Under the pieces are notes generated by a model, which was not told the origin of the DNA, did no database searches, and saw nothing but the letters and a program-made list of their open reading frames with translations. DNA of 10,285 nucleotides from assembly GCA_002732905.1 (NCBI GenBank), contig NVTC01000005.1, positions 22,859 to 33,143 of the forward strand, in the 5' to 3' direction. Both the position numbers and the translations under genes were made by a program. Shown one piece after another: positions 1 to 6,403 of the stretch. This stretch comes from Robiginitomaculum sp. (GTDB taxonomy: Bacteria; Pseudomonadota; Alphaproteobacteria; Caulobacterales; Maricaulaceae). Position 1 is the stretch's first letter, and the number at the start of each line of letters is the position of its first letter.

Positions 1-134
1 CGAGGGCCCTCAAACACACGGTTGTCAAAAGCGTTGGTAATAGCTTGCCCCGCATAAGCAACACCAATGCGCCCTGCCGTCTGTAATAGTTGGCTGCCAA
101 AAGTTTTGCCAGCAGTAAGAAGTATATTGGACAT
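1..134 (-). CDS. g15: GTA tail-tip 'megatron' protein g15, N-terminus only (partial)
   Basis: Only the first 44 codons are in the window; the frame runs open off the left edge. It starts with ATG at 134-132, one base after the stop of the peptidase gene g14, which is the RcGTA position of g15. The visible residues begin MSNILLTAGKTFGSQ and are rich in Gly, Ala and hydrophobic residues, ending in DNRVFEGP; a small-residue hydrophobic start followed by an FEGPR-like segment is what I know of this family's N-terminus. In RcGTA, g15 is a very large protein of the tail tip with a TIM-barrel glycoside-hydrolase-like domain, involved in host contact. None of that domain is visible here, so the call rests on position and the short N-terminal resemblance. 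A weak GAG-containing ribosome site overlaps the end of g14. Confidence 0.8.
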   Translation of the reverse strand, partial: MSNILLTAGKTFGSQLLQTAGRIGVAYAGQAITNAFDNRVFEGP

Positions 135-135
135 A

Positions 136-579
136 TCAGGTCTCTATATTTGGAAATGAATAGGCATAAGCGCGGCGGCGTACCCAATAGGGCGCCAAAA
201 ATGACCGCGTCACTGCTCGTCCCCAATAGGCATGTACGATTAAATCAGGTTCAATTAAAACTGCCATATGTTTGGCGGGTACTCCCGCCTGCATGCGAAA
301 TAGTAAAACATCGCCGGGACGAGCCATTGTTAATTCTATGGGGTCTAGATAATGATCCGAAGCATCACGAAGCGTTTCTTCGCCGCCTACTTCAGCCCAA
401 TCGGGGGTATAGGGCGGAAGGGTTACAGGCTCCGGCCCATACAGTTTTCGCCAAATTCCCCGCACCAACCCAAGGCAATCACAGCCTGCATTTTTAGTCG
501 AGCACTGGTGTTGATAAGGTGTGCCAACCCAGCTGAGTGCTTCGTCAATTATTCTCTGACGAAAGATGGTTTTTTGCAT
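136..579 (-). CDS. g14: GTA NlpC/P60-family cell-wall peptidase g14
   Basis: A 147-residue protein of the phage/GTA NlpC/P60 cysteine peptidase family, expected at the tail tip, where it would cleave cell-wall peptide cross-links so DNA can enter the recipient. The catalytic Cys is C35 in the motif GCDCLGL, the His is H104 in KHMAVL, and H116 in IVHAY is a candidate third residue. The N-terminal SWVGTPYQHQ stretch (16-25) is typical of the family, and the length is near that of RcGTA g14. It starts at ATG 579, directly after a run of 14-bp tandem repeats that fills the gap to g13. I see no good Shine-Dalgarno sequence there, so initiation may depend on translation arriving from g13. It is followed after one base by g15. 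No signal peptide is visible, as expected for a particle component. Confidence 0.95.
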   Translation of the reverse strand: MQKTIFRQRIIDEALSWVGTPYQHQCSTKNAGCDCLGLVRGIWRKLYGPEPVTLPPYTPDWAEVGGEETLRDASDHYLDPIELTMARPGDVLLFRMQAGVPAKHMAVLIEPDLIVHAYWGRAVTRSFLAPYWVRRRAYAYSFPNIET

Positions 580-635
580 GATCAGTAGCTGCCCATCAAT
601 AGCGGTCCATTAATAACGGCCTATTAATAACGGGA
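580..635 (-). repeat. Degenerate 14-bp tandem repeat, four units, between g13 and g14
   Basis: Read on the plus strand, four consecutive 14-bp units lie at 580-593 (GATCAGTAGCTGCC), 594-607 (CATCAATAGCGGTC), 608-621 (CATTAATAACGGCC) and 622-635 (TATTAATAACGGGA). Units two and three differ at three positions and units three and four at three positions; the first is the most diverged. The array covers the last three codons and stop of g13, ends exactly at the g14 start codon, and makes up the whole intergenic gap. On the coding strand the units carry TATTAA, TATTAA, TATTGA and TACTGA, so the g13 stop region looks like the copied piece. Because 14 is not a multiple of three, the copies fall in different frames. 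Confidence 0.8.
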
Positions 636-1280
636 AGTGCCGTCCTTATTATCGTTCTCTCGCGGTGCGGCATAGGCAGCATCTTCGCCGATCATATAAG
701 GGAAACCCCGAAAGTTTACGGCGTTATCAAATTGCGATTGGCAAGCTTCGTAAGTGCGTGGGCACGCCTTACCTTTTGGAAAATCATCCGCATTCAAACC
801 GCACCGACTATCGCCAAAACTTGCATCACATCCCCGTGCAAAGACCCGACCTGTAGCCCGTTCCAAAACGGCAGCATGACCGACCAACTCGGCTTCAAAG
901 TTCCCGTCATTAATTTTAATTTCCCCTAGTTTACCAGCCCAAATCAAACCACTTTCATTTGGTTGCATCCAGTTCACTCGGGTAATTTCAACCACAGCAC
1001 TGTCATATTTTCCAGCGCGGATATCGCCGTCGGTTATCACATCAGAACTGAGTAAACCCTGCACCGAAGAATTATCAAGCGCGAAGCCAAGACGGCTATC
1101 TATATCAGACGGGCTGAAACCTGATGCAGCCTGATAAGTAACACCGCCAACAATTAAGTCTTGATCATGATCGGTAAAACCAAAAACGGCGCCATCTGTG
1201 CGTATCACCCTCCACCCCCAACAAAGTGTTGTGGTCTCGCCGCTAATGTGCGCTGCAAATTCAAGGGGGAAATCACGCAT
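624..1280 (-). CDS. g13: GTA tail hub protein g13 (DUF2163, phage BR0599-type C-terminus)
   Basis: A 218-residue protein of the DUF2163/BR0599 family, the GTA hub that joins the distal tail to the tip and is related in function to lambda gpL. The N-terminal hub region (about 1-140) contains the family-like GFTDHDQDL (34-42) and a Gly/Asp-rich beta region. The C-terminal region has four cysteines, C151, C160, C173 and C180 (spacing C-X8-C-X12-C-X6-C), ahead of NFRGFPYMIGEDA. Lambda gpL binds a [4Fe-4S] cluster through C-terminal cysteines, and I infer the same here. My recollection is that RcGTA g13 is longer, near 300 residues, so this copy is compact. The ATG at 1280 overlaps the g12 stop by 8 bases, which suggests translational coupling. 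The C-terminal tail after residue 205 is polar and short, ending in SRY within the 14-bp repeat array. Confidence 0.92.
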   Translation of the reverse strand: MRDFPLEFAAHISGETTTLCWGWRVIRTDGAVFGFTDHDQDLIVGGVTYQAASGFSPSDIDSRLGFALDNSSVQGLLSSDVITDGDIRAGKYDSAVVEITRVNWMQPNESGLIWAGKLGEIKINDGNFEAELVGHAAVLERATGRVFARGCDASFGDSRCGLNADDFPKGKACPRTYEACQSQFDNAVNFRGFPYMIGEDAAYAAPRENDNKDGTSRY

Positions 1281-1875
1281 TGATTTTAATCTCGATCAGA
1301 GGAACATGAACGGTACCTCCGGCCCCGAAGCTCTCTAGTGATGTCATCAACTGGTCAGTATCAAAACGCACGGGTACGTCGAATTCAAATGCGGCACTAA
1401 TCACCACACCGCTCACTGGCGGCGTATTAAACACGATTTTACCCGTCGTATTATCAACATTAAATGCGGCCGTTAGCGTAGTGCCCAGTTTTATAATAAG
1501 TGTTCCGGCTTTGGGTTTTGTGATGTTTCGCTGCCACGAACCTGCGACATCGGCATAAGCTTTGGATAACTGGAATTCAGCGGTTAAGCCGTCACCTGTG
1601 CCAATTTCGCCGTCGACTTTATGATCCATAGGATCACGAAATCTAAAACCGTGAAGCTGTCCGCGCCTGGCTTCGAAAAAGGCGATCAAAGTCTGCATAT
1701 CTTCCAAACTTTTAACCCCAACCCCAGCATCATACCTGCGGCGAGAATTAGCTTGGGCAGTATTACGTTGCTCGTGCCCGTTAGCCAGCGTAATAATTTC
1801 CGTTTGGCGTATCGGACCGCCGTTAGCCCCAAAAGCAAGTGGCAGAGGGAAGCTGACATCGTGAAATGACGACAT
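1273..1875 (-). CDS. g12: GTA distal tail protein g12 (DUF2460)
   Basis: A 200-residue member of DUF2460 (TIGR02217-type), the ring protein at the end of the GTA tail tube that connects to the hub. The family signature is strong: an N-terminal FHDVSFPLPLAFGA (4-17), then NSRRRYDAGVGVKSLEDM (43-60), then FFEARRGQLHGFRFRDPMD (66-84). The remainder (90-200) is beta-rich, consistent with the second domain. The start at ATG 1875 has a good ribosome site, AAGGAC, six bases upstream. The gene lies after the short tape-measure gene and overlaps g13 by 8 bases at its end, so g12 and g13 are probably made in matched amounts. The length is near that of the family and no key segment is missing. Confidence 0.96.
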   Translation of the reverse strand: MSSFHDVSFPLPLAFGANGGPIRQTEIITLANGHEQRNTAQANSRRRYDAGVGVKSLEDMQTLIAFFEARRGQLHGFRFRDPMDHKVDGEIGTGDGLTAEFQLSKAYADVAGSWQRNITKPKAGTLIIKLGTTLTAAFNVDNTTGKIVFNTPPVSGVVISAAFEFDVPVRFDTDQLMTSLESFGAGGTVHVPLIEIKINA

Positions 1876-1896
1876 GATTATGTCCTTACAAATTTG

Positions 1897-2298
1897 CTAA
1901 ATAAATTTTTGGCCGTGCGCAACAGCGCGCGCCAAGGAGGCTGAAATTTGACCTTGCGATTTCTGGAAACTACCAGCGTCGTTCACACCCGTAATGTTCA
2001 TGACGATGTTCAGCGGGTTTGTGGATTGCGCAGAACCACTGGATTTCACACCACCCGAAAGCACTGCCTGTAAAGGTTCTAAAATCAACTCTTGAATTGC
2101 CAATGTAGCCAAATCTCGAGAGATAGCAGCCACCATATCACGAAAGGAAAACTCACCACTGCGAGCAGCTCTTTCAAGCGCCTGTGCAATACGCTCACTC
2201 GCTTGTTCAAAGCCTTGTGCAGCCAACTCGGCAGCATCTTTGGCTGGCCCTTCAGCAAAATCGCTGAGTGCCTGCTCGGCTTTTTCTGTATCAATCAT
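1897..2298 (-). CDS. g11: GTA tail tape measure protein g11 (short form)
   Basis: A 133-residue, mostly helical protein in the tape-measure position between the tail chaperones and the distal tail gene. The N-terminal half is an Ala/Glu-rich amphipathic helix region (1-50). It is followed by FSFRDMVAAISRDLATLAIQ and ELILEPLQAVLSGG, which resemble the family's conserved hydrophobic segment. The C-terminus, GQISASLARAVAHGQKFI, resembles the conserved end of GTA g11 proteins. I chose ATG 2298 because AAGAGA lies at the right distance upstream and because it overlaps the g10.1 stop by 8 bases. An in-frame ATG eight codons earlier has no ribosome site. My recollection is that RcGTA g11 has about 219 residues, so this one is much shorter, apparently lacking the N-terminal part. 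A shorter tail is the expected consequence if it sets length. Confidence 0.88.
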   Translation of the reverse strand: MIDTEKAEQALSDFAEGPAKDAAELAAQGFEQASERIAQALERAARSGEFSFRDMVAAISRDLATLAIQELILEPLQAVLSGGVKSSGSAQSTNPLNIVMNITGVNDAGSFQKSQGQISASLARAVAHGQKFI

Positions 2299-2506
2299 GA
2301 ATATCTCTTTTTTGGTTCTCATCAGGGTAGGTGTTCATCAATGTAGAAAGATCCGTGCGCGCTAACCCTTGCTCACCGTTACGAACCAGCAATGTCAACC
2401 AATCACGCACTGACATTGCCCAAAACTCGGCAGGCGATAGACCAAACCCGCGCACGGCAGTTTTGAGCCACAAATCAAATGGCCATTCAGACGGTCTTTC
2501 CGTCAT
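2291..2506 (-). CDS. g10.1: GTA tail assembly chaperone g10.1 (Phage_TAC_6-like)
   Basis: A 71-residue protein with the hallmark of the small GTA chaperone (PF09550-type): WPFDLWLKTAVRGFGLSPAEFWAMSVRDW (8-36). The LSPxEFWxMS segment is the most diagnostic part. Such proteins bind the tape measure during tail assembly and are not expected in the mature particle. The start ATG 2506 overlaps the stop of g10 by four bases (ATGA), and its own stop lies inside the first codons of g11. Many tailed phages make two chaperones by a ribosomal frameshift. Here they are two separate, coupled genes, as in RcGTA. Confidence 0.93.
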   Translation of the reverse strand: MTERPSEWPFDLWLKTAVRGFGLSPAEFWAMSVRDWLTLLVRNGEQGLARTDLSTLMNTYPDENQKRDIHD

Positions 2507-2814
2507 GAAAAAGTTTCCTCAAACAAGGTCGCAATAGCCGGCATATAGTCCATAGGTTTGGCACGCTTTACCATGTGCGGAACGCTAACATCACCCTTAT
2601 GGTCTGCCACGCACATCAAACATTCTAGCAAAGTTAGGGCTTCGGAATTGCTACGGTTTTTAGCACCAAAACTTCTGATTTTTTTGGCCAACGCCAACGG
2701 CCCTTTCACGTCAAGCCGTTCCTCGATTTCTGCCAGACTACCGAGCGTCAGGCGCAAACGATAATTGCGACCTTCAATTTTTATGGCCACATCGCCCTTT
2801 TGATAACCGTTCAT
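2503..2814 (-). CDS. g10: GTA tail assembly chaperone g10 (GTA_gp10-like)
   Basis: A 103-residue protein of the GTA gp10 / Phage_TAC_11-type family. The characteristic N-terminal half reads KGDVAIKIEGRNYRLRLTLG (6-25), a beta-rich part, then SLAEIEERLDVKGPLALAKK (26-45), in which the SLAEIE segment after the LTLG strand is typical. The C-terminal part is helical and ends in ATLFEETFS. It probably assists tail tube and tape-measure assembly together with g10.1. ATG 2814 shares a base with the tail-tube stop (TAATG), so translation is coupled to g9. The end overlaps g10.1 by four bases. Confidence 0.93.
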   Translation of the reverse strand: MNGYQKGDVAIKIEGRNYRLRLTLGSLAEIEERLDVKGPLALAKKIRSFGAKNRSNSEALTLLECLMCVADHKGDVSVPHMVKRAKPMDYMPAIATLFEETFS

Positions 2815-3224
2815 TACAGCGCCGCGAACACGGGTTTACCCGCGCTGACCAATTGCAGTTCGTAACTGGCTTCACCTTTATAGCTACCCGCATACATCAA
2901 GGTCGAGATTAGAAAGTCGCCCGTAATAACTCCAAAATCCGGAATGATAATTTCGTAAGTTTTGGCACTTTGTTCAAAGAAACTTGTTCGTACTAATGCG
3001 TCTGATGCGCTGTCTCTAAAGATACCCTCGCCGCCGATTTCTACGGATTTCACCCCGGCACCAGGTAGAAGTTCCTGCCATGCCTCTTCACTTTCACTAT
3101 GGGTAATATCAATAGACTTTGCGTTAAATTTAAGGGTCTTGGTGCGCAGCCCAGCGACCGTAACGAATGTGCCTTGGTCATCTTTGATTTTGACGAGCAT
3201 ATCCCGCCCGCGTTGTGCAGCCAT
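2814..3224 (-). CDS. g9: GTA major tail tube protein g9 (TP901-1 family)
   Basis: A 136-residue protein of the phage major tail protein TP901-1 family, which forms the stacked rings of the tail tube. It begins MAAQRGRDMLVKIKD, close to the usual family start, and contains the typical KTLKFNAKSIDITHSESEE stretch (29-47), where residues that define helical subunit contacts lie. Later GVITGDFLISTLMYAGSYKGEASYELQLVSAG matches the conserved C-terminal beta sheet. ATG 3224 is preceded by a perfect AGGAGG at five bases, the strongest ribosome site I see in the window, as expected for an abundant structural protein. Its stop overlaps the g10 start (TAATG). Confidence 0.95.
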   Translation of the reverse strand: MAAQRGRDMLVKIKDDQGTFVTVAGLRTKTLKFNAKSIDITHSESEEAWQELLPGAGVKSVEIGGEGIFRDSASDALVRTSFFEQSAKTYEIIIPDFGVITGDFLISTLMYAGSYKGEASYELQLVSAGKPVFAAL

Positions 3225-3251
3225 ATCGGCCTCCTATTATTTGGTGTGGTA

Positions 3252-3665
3252 TTATGGTTGAGTGGTGGCGTTAAGCCGGATAATGCCGTGCAGTGTGTGC
3301 CCATCCGGCGCCCTAAATTGGTCGGTAAAAATTACATTGACGCTAACCAAATGACCTTCAGTCAGCTGCCAGCTCCCGCTCTCAAGCGCGCCTGATACGG
3401 CCTGCAACATGGTCATGGTTTCTGCCCGCCCGCCGTACCGAGACCACAAATGCAAAGTCAGATTATGAGCGGTCATCGGACTTTCATCTCCGCCAACATC
3501 CGCGCTTCGCATTGGACCGTAAGTCAAATATGGATAAATCGGATCTTCAGGGGCATGATCATATAACCGCGCCTCTTGTCCTAAAACGCTTTGCACTGCA
3601 ACGTTACCGCTGAGCGCTAAATGTACGGCTTTGGCCAGAGCTTGGGCTTGATTTATGTCGCTCAT
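3252..3665 (-). CDS. g8: GTA tail terminator protein g8 (DUF3168)
   Basis: A 137-residue DUF3168 protein, the tail terminator that caps the tail tube and joins it to the head connector. Family features are YDHAPEDPIYPYLTYG (positions about 36-51), the HNLTLHLWSRYGGRAE segment, and the C-terminal LHGIIRLNATTQ. ATG 3665 is chosen over an upstream TTG at 3683 because it has a strong GAGGAGGAA site at the right distance and overlaps the g7 stop by four bases (ATGA). A 27-base gap separates it from g9, which has its own ribosome site. Confidence 0.95.
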   Translation of the reverse strand: MSDINQAQALAKAVHLALSGNVAVQSVLGQEARLYDHAPEDPIYPYLTYGPMRSADVGGDESPMTAHNLTLHLWSRYGGRAETMTMLQAVSGALESGSWQLTEGHLVSVNVIFTDQFRAPDGHTLHGIIRLNATTQP

Positions 3666-3979
3666 TGTTCTTCCTCCTCGCAAATCAAATGCAAACGCTC
3701 GCGGCGTAAATCCGGGTCAGATGCGGTGAGGACACGCAAAATACGTTCCTCCCACAACAACCGCGCCCGCTCTGGGAAACCCCGTTGCCAGCGAATTGTG
3801 ACCAAGTAAGTTTTGGTGATTACGACGCGGCCATTTTCGGTGCGCTCTGCCGCCGTATTGGGTTTGATATGTGCCCAAGCTTGGCCGGATAAAACCCAGC
3901 TCGTCTGCACGCCGCCAAATTCGTCCGGCGTAATTTGCGGCACATAAATACCGAGCCGGGTGCGTAAATTACCGATCAT
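3662..3979 (-). CDS. g7: GTA head-closure/stopper protein g7 (phage head-tail adaptor family)
   Basis: A 105-residue protein of the phage head-tail joining family (PF05521/SPP1 gp16-type). It sits below the connector and closes the filled head. The order of features is typical: an N-terminal RTRLGIYVPQ strand, DEFGGVQTSW (19-28), a central AWAHIKPN strand, a basic TYLVTIRWQRGF segment (58-69), then RILRVLTASDPDLRRERLHLICEEE (79-103). ATG 3979 overlaps the g6 stop by four bases, and its stop overlaps the g8 start by four bases. Together g6, g7 and g8 form a tightly coupled head-tail interface unit. Confidence 0.93.
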   Translation of the reverse strand: MIGNLRTRLGIYVPQITPDEFGGVQTSWVLSGQAWAHIKPNTAAERTENGRVVITKTYLVTIRWQRGFPERARLLWEERILRVLTASDPDLRRERLHLICEEEEQ

Positions 3980-4539
3980 AACTGCACCAAACGATAAGGT
4001 GCGAGCAGCGCGTCTACCATTATTGGTACTGCCGGGCTTTCTGACATTTCGCGAAACTCGTAAGAATGAGCAAGCAGTAACAAAATAGCCTGACGGATTG
4101 GAAGGGGTATATCATCCGGTGTATCGCCATACCCGGCCGTGAATTCAACCTCCAACGTTACAAACTCGACTAAGTAATCCGTCCAGTTTTTATGGGGTTT
4201 CAAGTTAATTTGAGCCGGATCTCGACGCTTCGTGACAGAATAATCACTGACCGGAACATCAACTGCTTGGTCGTTTTCCGCGACTAATGTTAACCGTGTA
4301 ACACTGAGCAATGGTGGACGCGGCAGAACAATACATTTACCAGACGGCACGGTGCACCGATAAACAAAACTGCGACTAATTAATGTCCGGCCAATCATAT
4401 TTTCAACGCGGTGGCGAGCCGTTTTGATAAGAGTTTCTATGAGCGTATCTTCATCCGCACCGTCAATACGCAAAAAGATTTTGGCGTAGGCAAGATCAAT
4501 CGGCTCCACCGCAGGGGCAGCCAAGTCTATTAAGGACAT
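3976..4539 (-). CDS. g6: GTA head-tail connector/adaptor protein g6 (phiE125 gp8 / gp6-like)
   Basis: A 187-residue protein of the phage connector family (gp6-like, phiE125 gp8 type), which docks on the portal as the first ring of the neck. Features are PIDLAYAKIFLRIDGADEDT (13-32), the alpha-helical LIETLIKTARHRVENMIGRTL that follows it, and the late VEFTAGYGDTPDDIPLPIRQAILLLLAHSYEFRE stretch, whose GYG...IP.PIRQAI..L core is diagnostic. I place the start at ATG 4539, where the protein begins MSLIDLAAPAVEPIDL and GAG lies six bases upstream. A more upstream in-frame ATG at 4584 falls inside a hairpin and would add a tail that is not family-like. It is the first gene after the capsid gene and is separated from it by 113 bases holding two hairpins. 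Confidence 0.94.
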   Translation of the reverse strand: MSLIDLAAPAVEPIDLAYAKIFLRIDGADEDTLIETLIKTARHRVENMIGRTLISRSFVYRCTVPSGKCIVLPRPPLLSVTRLTLVAENDQAVDVPVSDYSVTKRRDPAQINLKPHKNWTDYLVEFVTLEVEFTAGYGDTPDDIPLPIRQAILLLLAHSYEFREMSESPAVPIMVDALLAPYRLVQL

Positions 4540-4568
4540 AATTTTCTCAATGTTAAAATTTATAGAGT

Positions 4569-4605
4569 GGCTGTCCCTGAACAAGGGGAAAGAACAGGGA
4601 CAGCC
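4569..4605 (-). terminator. Hairpin with 11-bp perfect stem upstream of g6 (partial terminator or processing element)
   Basis: GGCTGTCCCTG at 4569-4579 and CAGGGACAGCC at 4595-4605 are perfect inverted repeats separated by 15 bases. In the minus-strand transcript this gives a strong 11-bp stem with a pyrimidine-rich loop, ending 29 bases before the g6 start. The sequence after it is ACTCTATAAATTTT, AT-rich with only a late run of four Ts, so it is not a textbook intrinsic terminator. It could reduce transcription beyond the capsid gene, block 3' exonuclease, or be cut. No plus-strand gene needs it. Confidence 0.6.
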
Positions 4606-4609
4606 TGCT

Positions 4610-4633
4610 TGCCGCGCAAGTGCCTGCGCGGCA
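4610..4633 (-). other. GC-rich 9-bp stem-loop just after the capsid gene
   Basis: TGCCGCGCA at 4610-4618 and TGCGCGGCA at 4625-4633 form a perfect 9-bp stem with a six-base loop. It begins 19 bases after the capsid stop codon in the minus-strand transcript. The larger hairpin at 4569-4605 follows after four bases, so the two stack in tandem. No T-run follows this one, which argues against termination here. Protection of the 3' end of capsid mRNA is the likelier role. Confidence 0.6.
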
Positions 4634-4652
4634 GGTCGTGCGAGTGAGGGAA

Positions 4653-5858
4653 CTAGCTCGCAGCGAATTTCAGAAGCTTGATGGCATTAAAATCTTGAAT
4701 ACCGCCACCAACGCGCTTGGTCGTGTAGAACAGGACATATGGTTTGGCAGAATAAGGGTCGCGCAATACCCGTACGCCTTGACGGTCAACAATCAGATAA
4801 CCACGGCGAAAATCGCCAAAGGCAACTGAGTAACTATCAGTTGCGATATCCGGCATATCTTCAACTTCAACCAATGGATAGCCTAACAAAGATGACGGTT
4901 GTCCAGCCGCTTGAGCCGGTTGCCATATGTAATTACCGTCTGCGTCTTTAAACTTACGCAGAGCCCCAACCGTGCGGCGGTTCATCATAAAACTAGCACC
5001 CGACCGGTAACGGGGTTTGGGCGCATAGATCAAATCAATCAGCGCATCAATCGGCGCGGTACTATCGAATGCGGCGTCTGTACCCGTAGCCACATAACCG
5101 ACATTGCCCCAAGTATGGGATGCGTCTTCAACATTGGTGTAGTTCAGTATACCGCTCGGTTTATTGGTGCCATTACCATTGGTAAAAGCCGCCGTTTCTT
5201 GCGCTGCAAACACATTACGGACTTCATCAGCCAACCATTGATCCACATCCGCGACACCGTCGTCGAGTAGAATTTGTGTTGCGGCTGGCATTGCATAAAG
5301 TTCGCCAGTAGGAAAATCCAACAATTCCATTTGCGGCACAGTGGTTTCCGGACGGGCATCGGTTTCGCCTGCCCAACCCGAGGAAGCACCGCCGATACTG
5401 ACTGGTTTTTTAAAAGCGCCTGCACCAATACGCCGGATACTGGCGATGGAACGAAACGGTGAAGTTTCTGTCAAAGCACGATCAATGCGGCTTTCGGTTT
5501 CAGCCGGAGCAACATAACCGCCTTCTGCATCAACGCCTGCGCTTAAACCTTTGCTTTCCAGCAAAATCAAAGCACTGCCGTCGCCAGTACGGATATAAGA
5601 CGACCAAGCCGATTTAGCCTCGCCGTCTTCAGTGACTGCACCGAGTTGCGGCTGGGCGTTTTTGATGGACAAACGTTCTATACGGCTTGTTTGTTGATCA
5701 AGTGCCGCATTCAAACGCTCTACTTTATCGGTCAACAAAATGTCAGCCGATTGCTTGGATTCTATCTCGGCAAGCCGTTGATCATTTGCATTTTTAAATG
5801 CTGCGAAAGTTGCAGAAAAATCAGCCTGGGCAGTTAGTAGCTCGGCGGATTTTACCAT
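4653..5858 (-). CDS. g5: GTA major capsid protein g5 (HK97 fold)
   Basis: A 401-residue HK97-fold major capsid protein. Residues about 15-65 form a charged coiled coil that should act as the built-in scaffolding (delta) domain removed by g4 during maturation. The shell domain follows, with GVDAEGGYVAPAETESRI (108-125), FRSIASIRRIG, then GWAGETDARPETTVPQ, and later the conserved SFMMNRRTVGALRKFKD, QPSSLLGYPLVEVEDMP and AFGDFRRGYLIVDRQG. I chose ATG 5858 because AAGGA lies seven bases upstream. The open frame extends further up into the protease gene, but that part reads like protease-gene shadow. The gap to g4 is 35 bases. Two stem-loops follow the stop codon and may help make this transcript segment more abundant than the tail genes. 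Confidence 0.97.
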   Translation of the reverse strand: MVKSAELLTAQADFSATFAAFKNANDQRLAEIESKQSADILLTDKVERLNAALDQQTSRIERLSIKNAQPQLGAVTEDGEAKSAWSSYIRTGDGSALILLESKGLSAGVDAEGGYVAPAETESRIDRALTETSPFRSIASIRRIGAGAFKKPVSIGGASSGWAGETDARPETTVPQMELLDFPTGELYAMPAATQILLDDGVADVDQWLADEVRNVFAAQETAAFTNGNGTNKPSGILNYTNVEDASHTWGNVGYVATGTDAAFDSTAPIDALIDLIYAPKPRYRSGASFMMNRRTVGALRKFKDADGNYIWQPAQAAGQPSSLLGYPLVEVEDMPDIATDSYSVAFGDFRRGYLIVDRQGVRVLRDPYSAKPYVLFYTTKRVGGGIQDFNAIKLLKFAAS

Positions 5859-5893
5859 TTTTGTTTCCTTTTGAGGGGTGGTTTTGGAATTTC

Positions 5894-6388
5894 TCACATT
5901 ATACTCCTGTGTGAGGTTAAGTGTTCCCGGTCGGATTGACCAAGGGGAAACAGATCGTCGATTTGGGTAATTCGCGCAGTGCGCAACATTGGGAAGGCGA
6001 CGATAGAAACCTCCCAAAGATCAAGTTCAATGAGTTCACGACCAATGCCTAATGTGCGGCTTCTGGCAGTGCGGTAGCCGATAGACAAACCACTGAGAGC
6101 ACCGCTACGCACCAAGCGCGCAATATGATCGGCGCGAGGTTCGCCAAAAAAAATATCACCTGAAACAAACAGTCCCGTAGCGTCCTCAAACATGCGGTGC
6201 CACACACCGATGGGTGGTTTGGTTTCGTGGGCAAACAGCATAGGTATCCGCCCATTTTTCAGGGATAATAAGCTGCCGGAGAATGCACCTCTGCGGACAA
6301 TATCCCCGCCTAGGTCTTTTTTACCAAAGAGGCTGGCATAGCCGGATATACGCATACGCTCCGCATGCGGTTGGTATTTGATGTTCAT
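5894..6388 (-). CDS. g4: GTA prohead maturation protease g4 (HK97-family, U35)
   Basis: A 164-residue HK97-family prohead serine protease. It works inside the assembling head, removes the N-terminal domain of the capsid protein, and lets the shell expand. Visible catalytic features are H54 in LFAHE, S102 in SGLSIGY (S99 is the other nearby serine), and E126 in the LWEVSIVAFP motif. The N-terminal RISGYASLFGKKDLGGDIVRRGAF is the usual beta-strand start of the family. ATG 6388 is 15 bases after the g3.5 stop; the ribosome site is weak (AAAGA), so translation may be carried over. It is followed by the capsid gene, the standard order. The length is near that of GTA g4. Confidence 0.96.
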   Translation of the reverse strand: MNIKYQPHAERMRISGYASLFGKKDLGGDIVRRGAFSGSLLSLKNGRIPMLFAHETKPPIGVWHRMFEDATGLFVSGDIFFGEPRADHIARLVRSGALSGLSIGYRTARSRTLGIGRELIELDLWEVSIVAFPMLRTARITQIDDLFPLGQSDREHLTSHRSIM

Positions 6389-6403
6389 GATATGGGTCTT
6401 TGT

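Noticed and set aside
1996..2011. Second possible LexA box (two GTTC copies)
   Set aside because: The spacer is eight bases rather than seven, and it lies within the g11 coding region, not near a start.
2299..2322. Earlier ATG for g11 at 2322
   Set aside because: No ribosome site before it, while ATG 2298 has AAGAGA and the usual short overlap with the upstream gene.
4540..4584. Earlier in-frame ATG for g6 at 4584
   Set aside because: It lies inside the 11-bp hairpin, has no ribosome site, and adds residues that do not resemble the family start.
4899..5270. Plus-strand open frames, such as 4899-5270, 9050-9403 and 90-497
   Set aside because: They lie opposite clearly homologous GTA genes, lack ribosome sites and recognisable domains, and are shadows of the minus-strand genes.
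5859..6017. N-terminal extension of the capsid frame upstream of 5858
   Set aside because: It overlaps the protease gene, is not family-like, and ATG 5858 has a good AAGGA site at the right distance.
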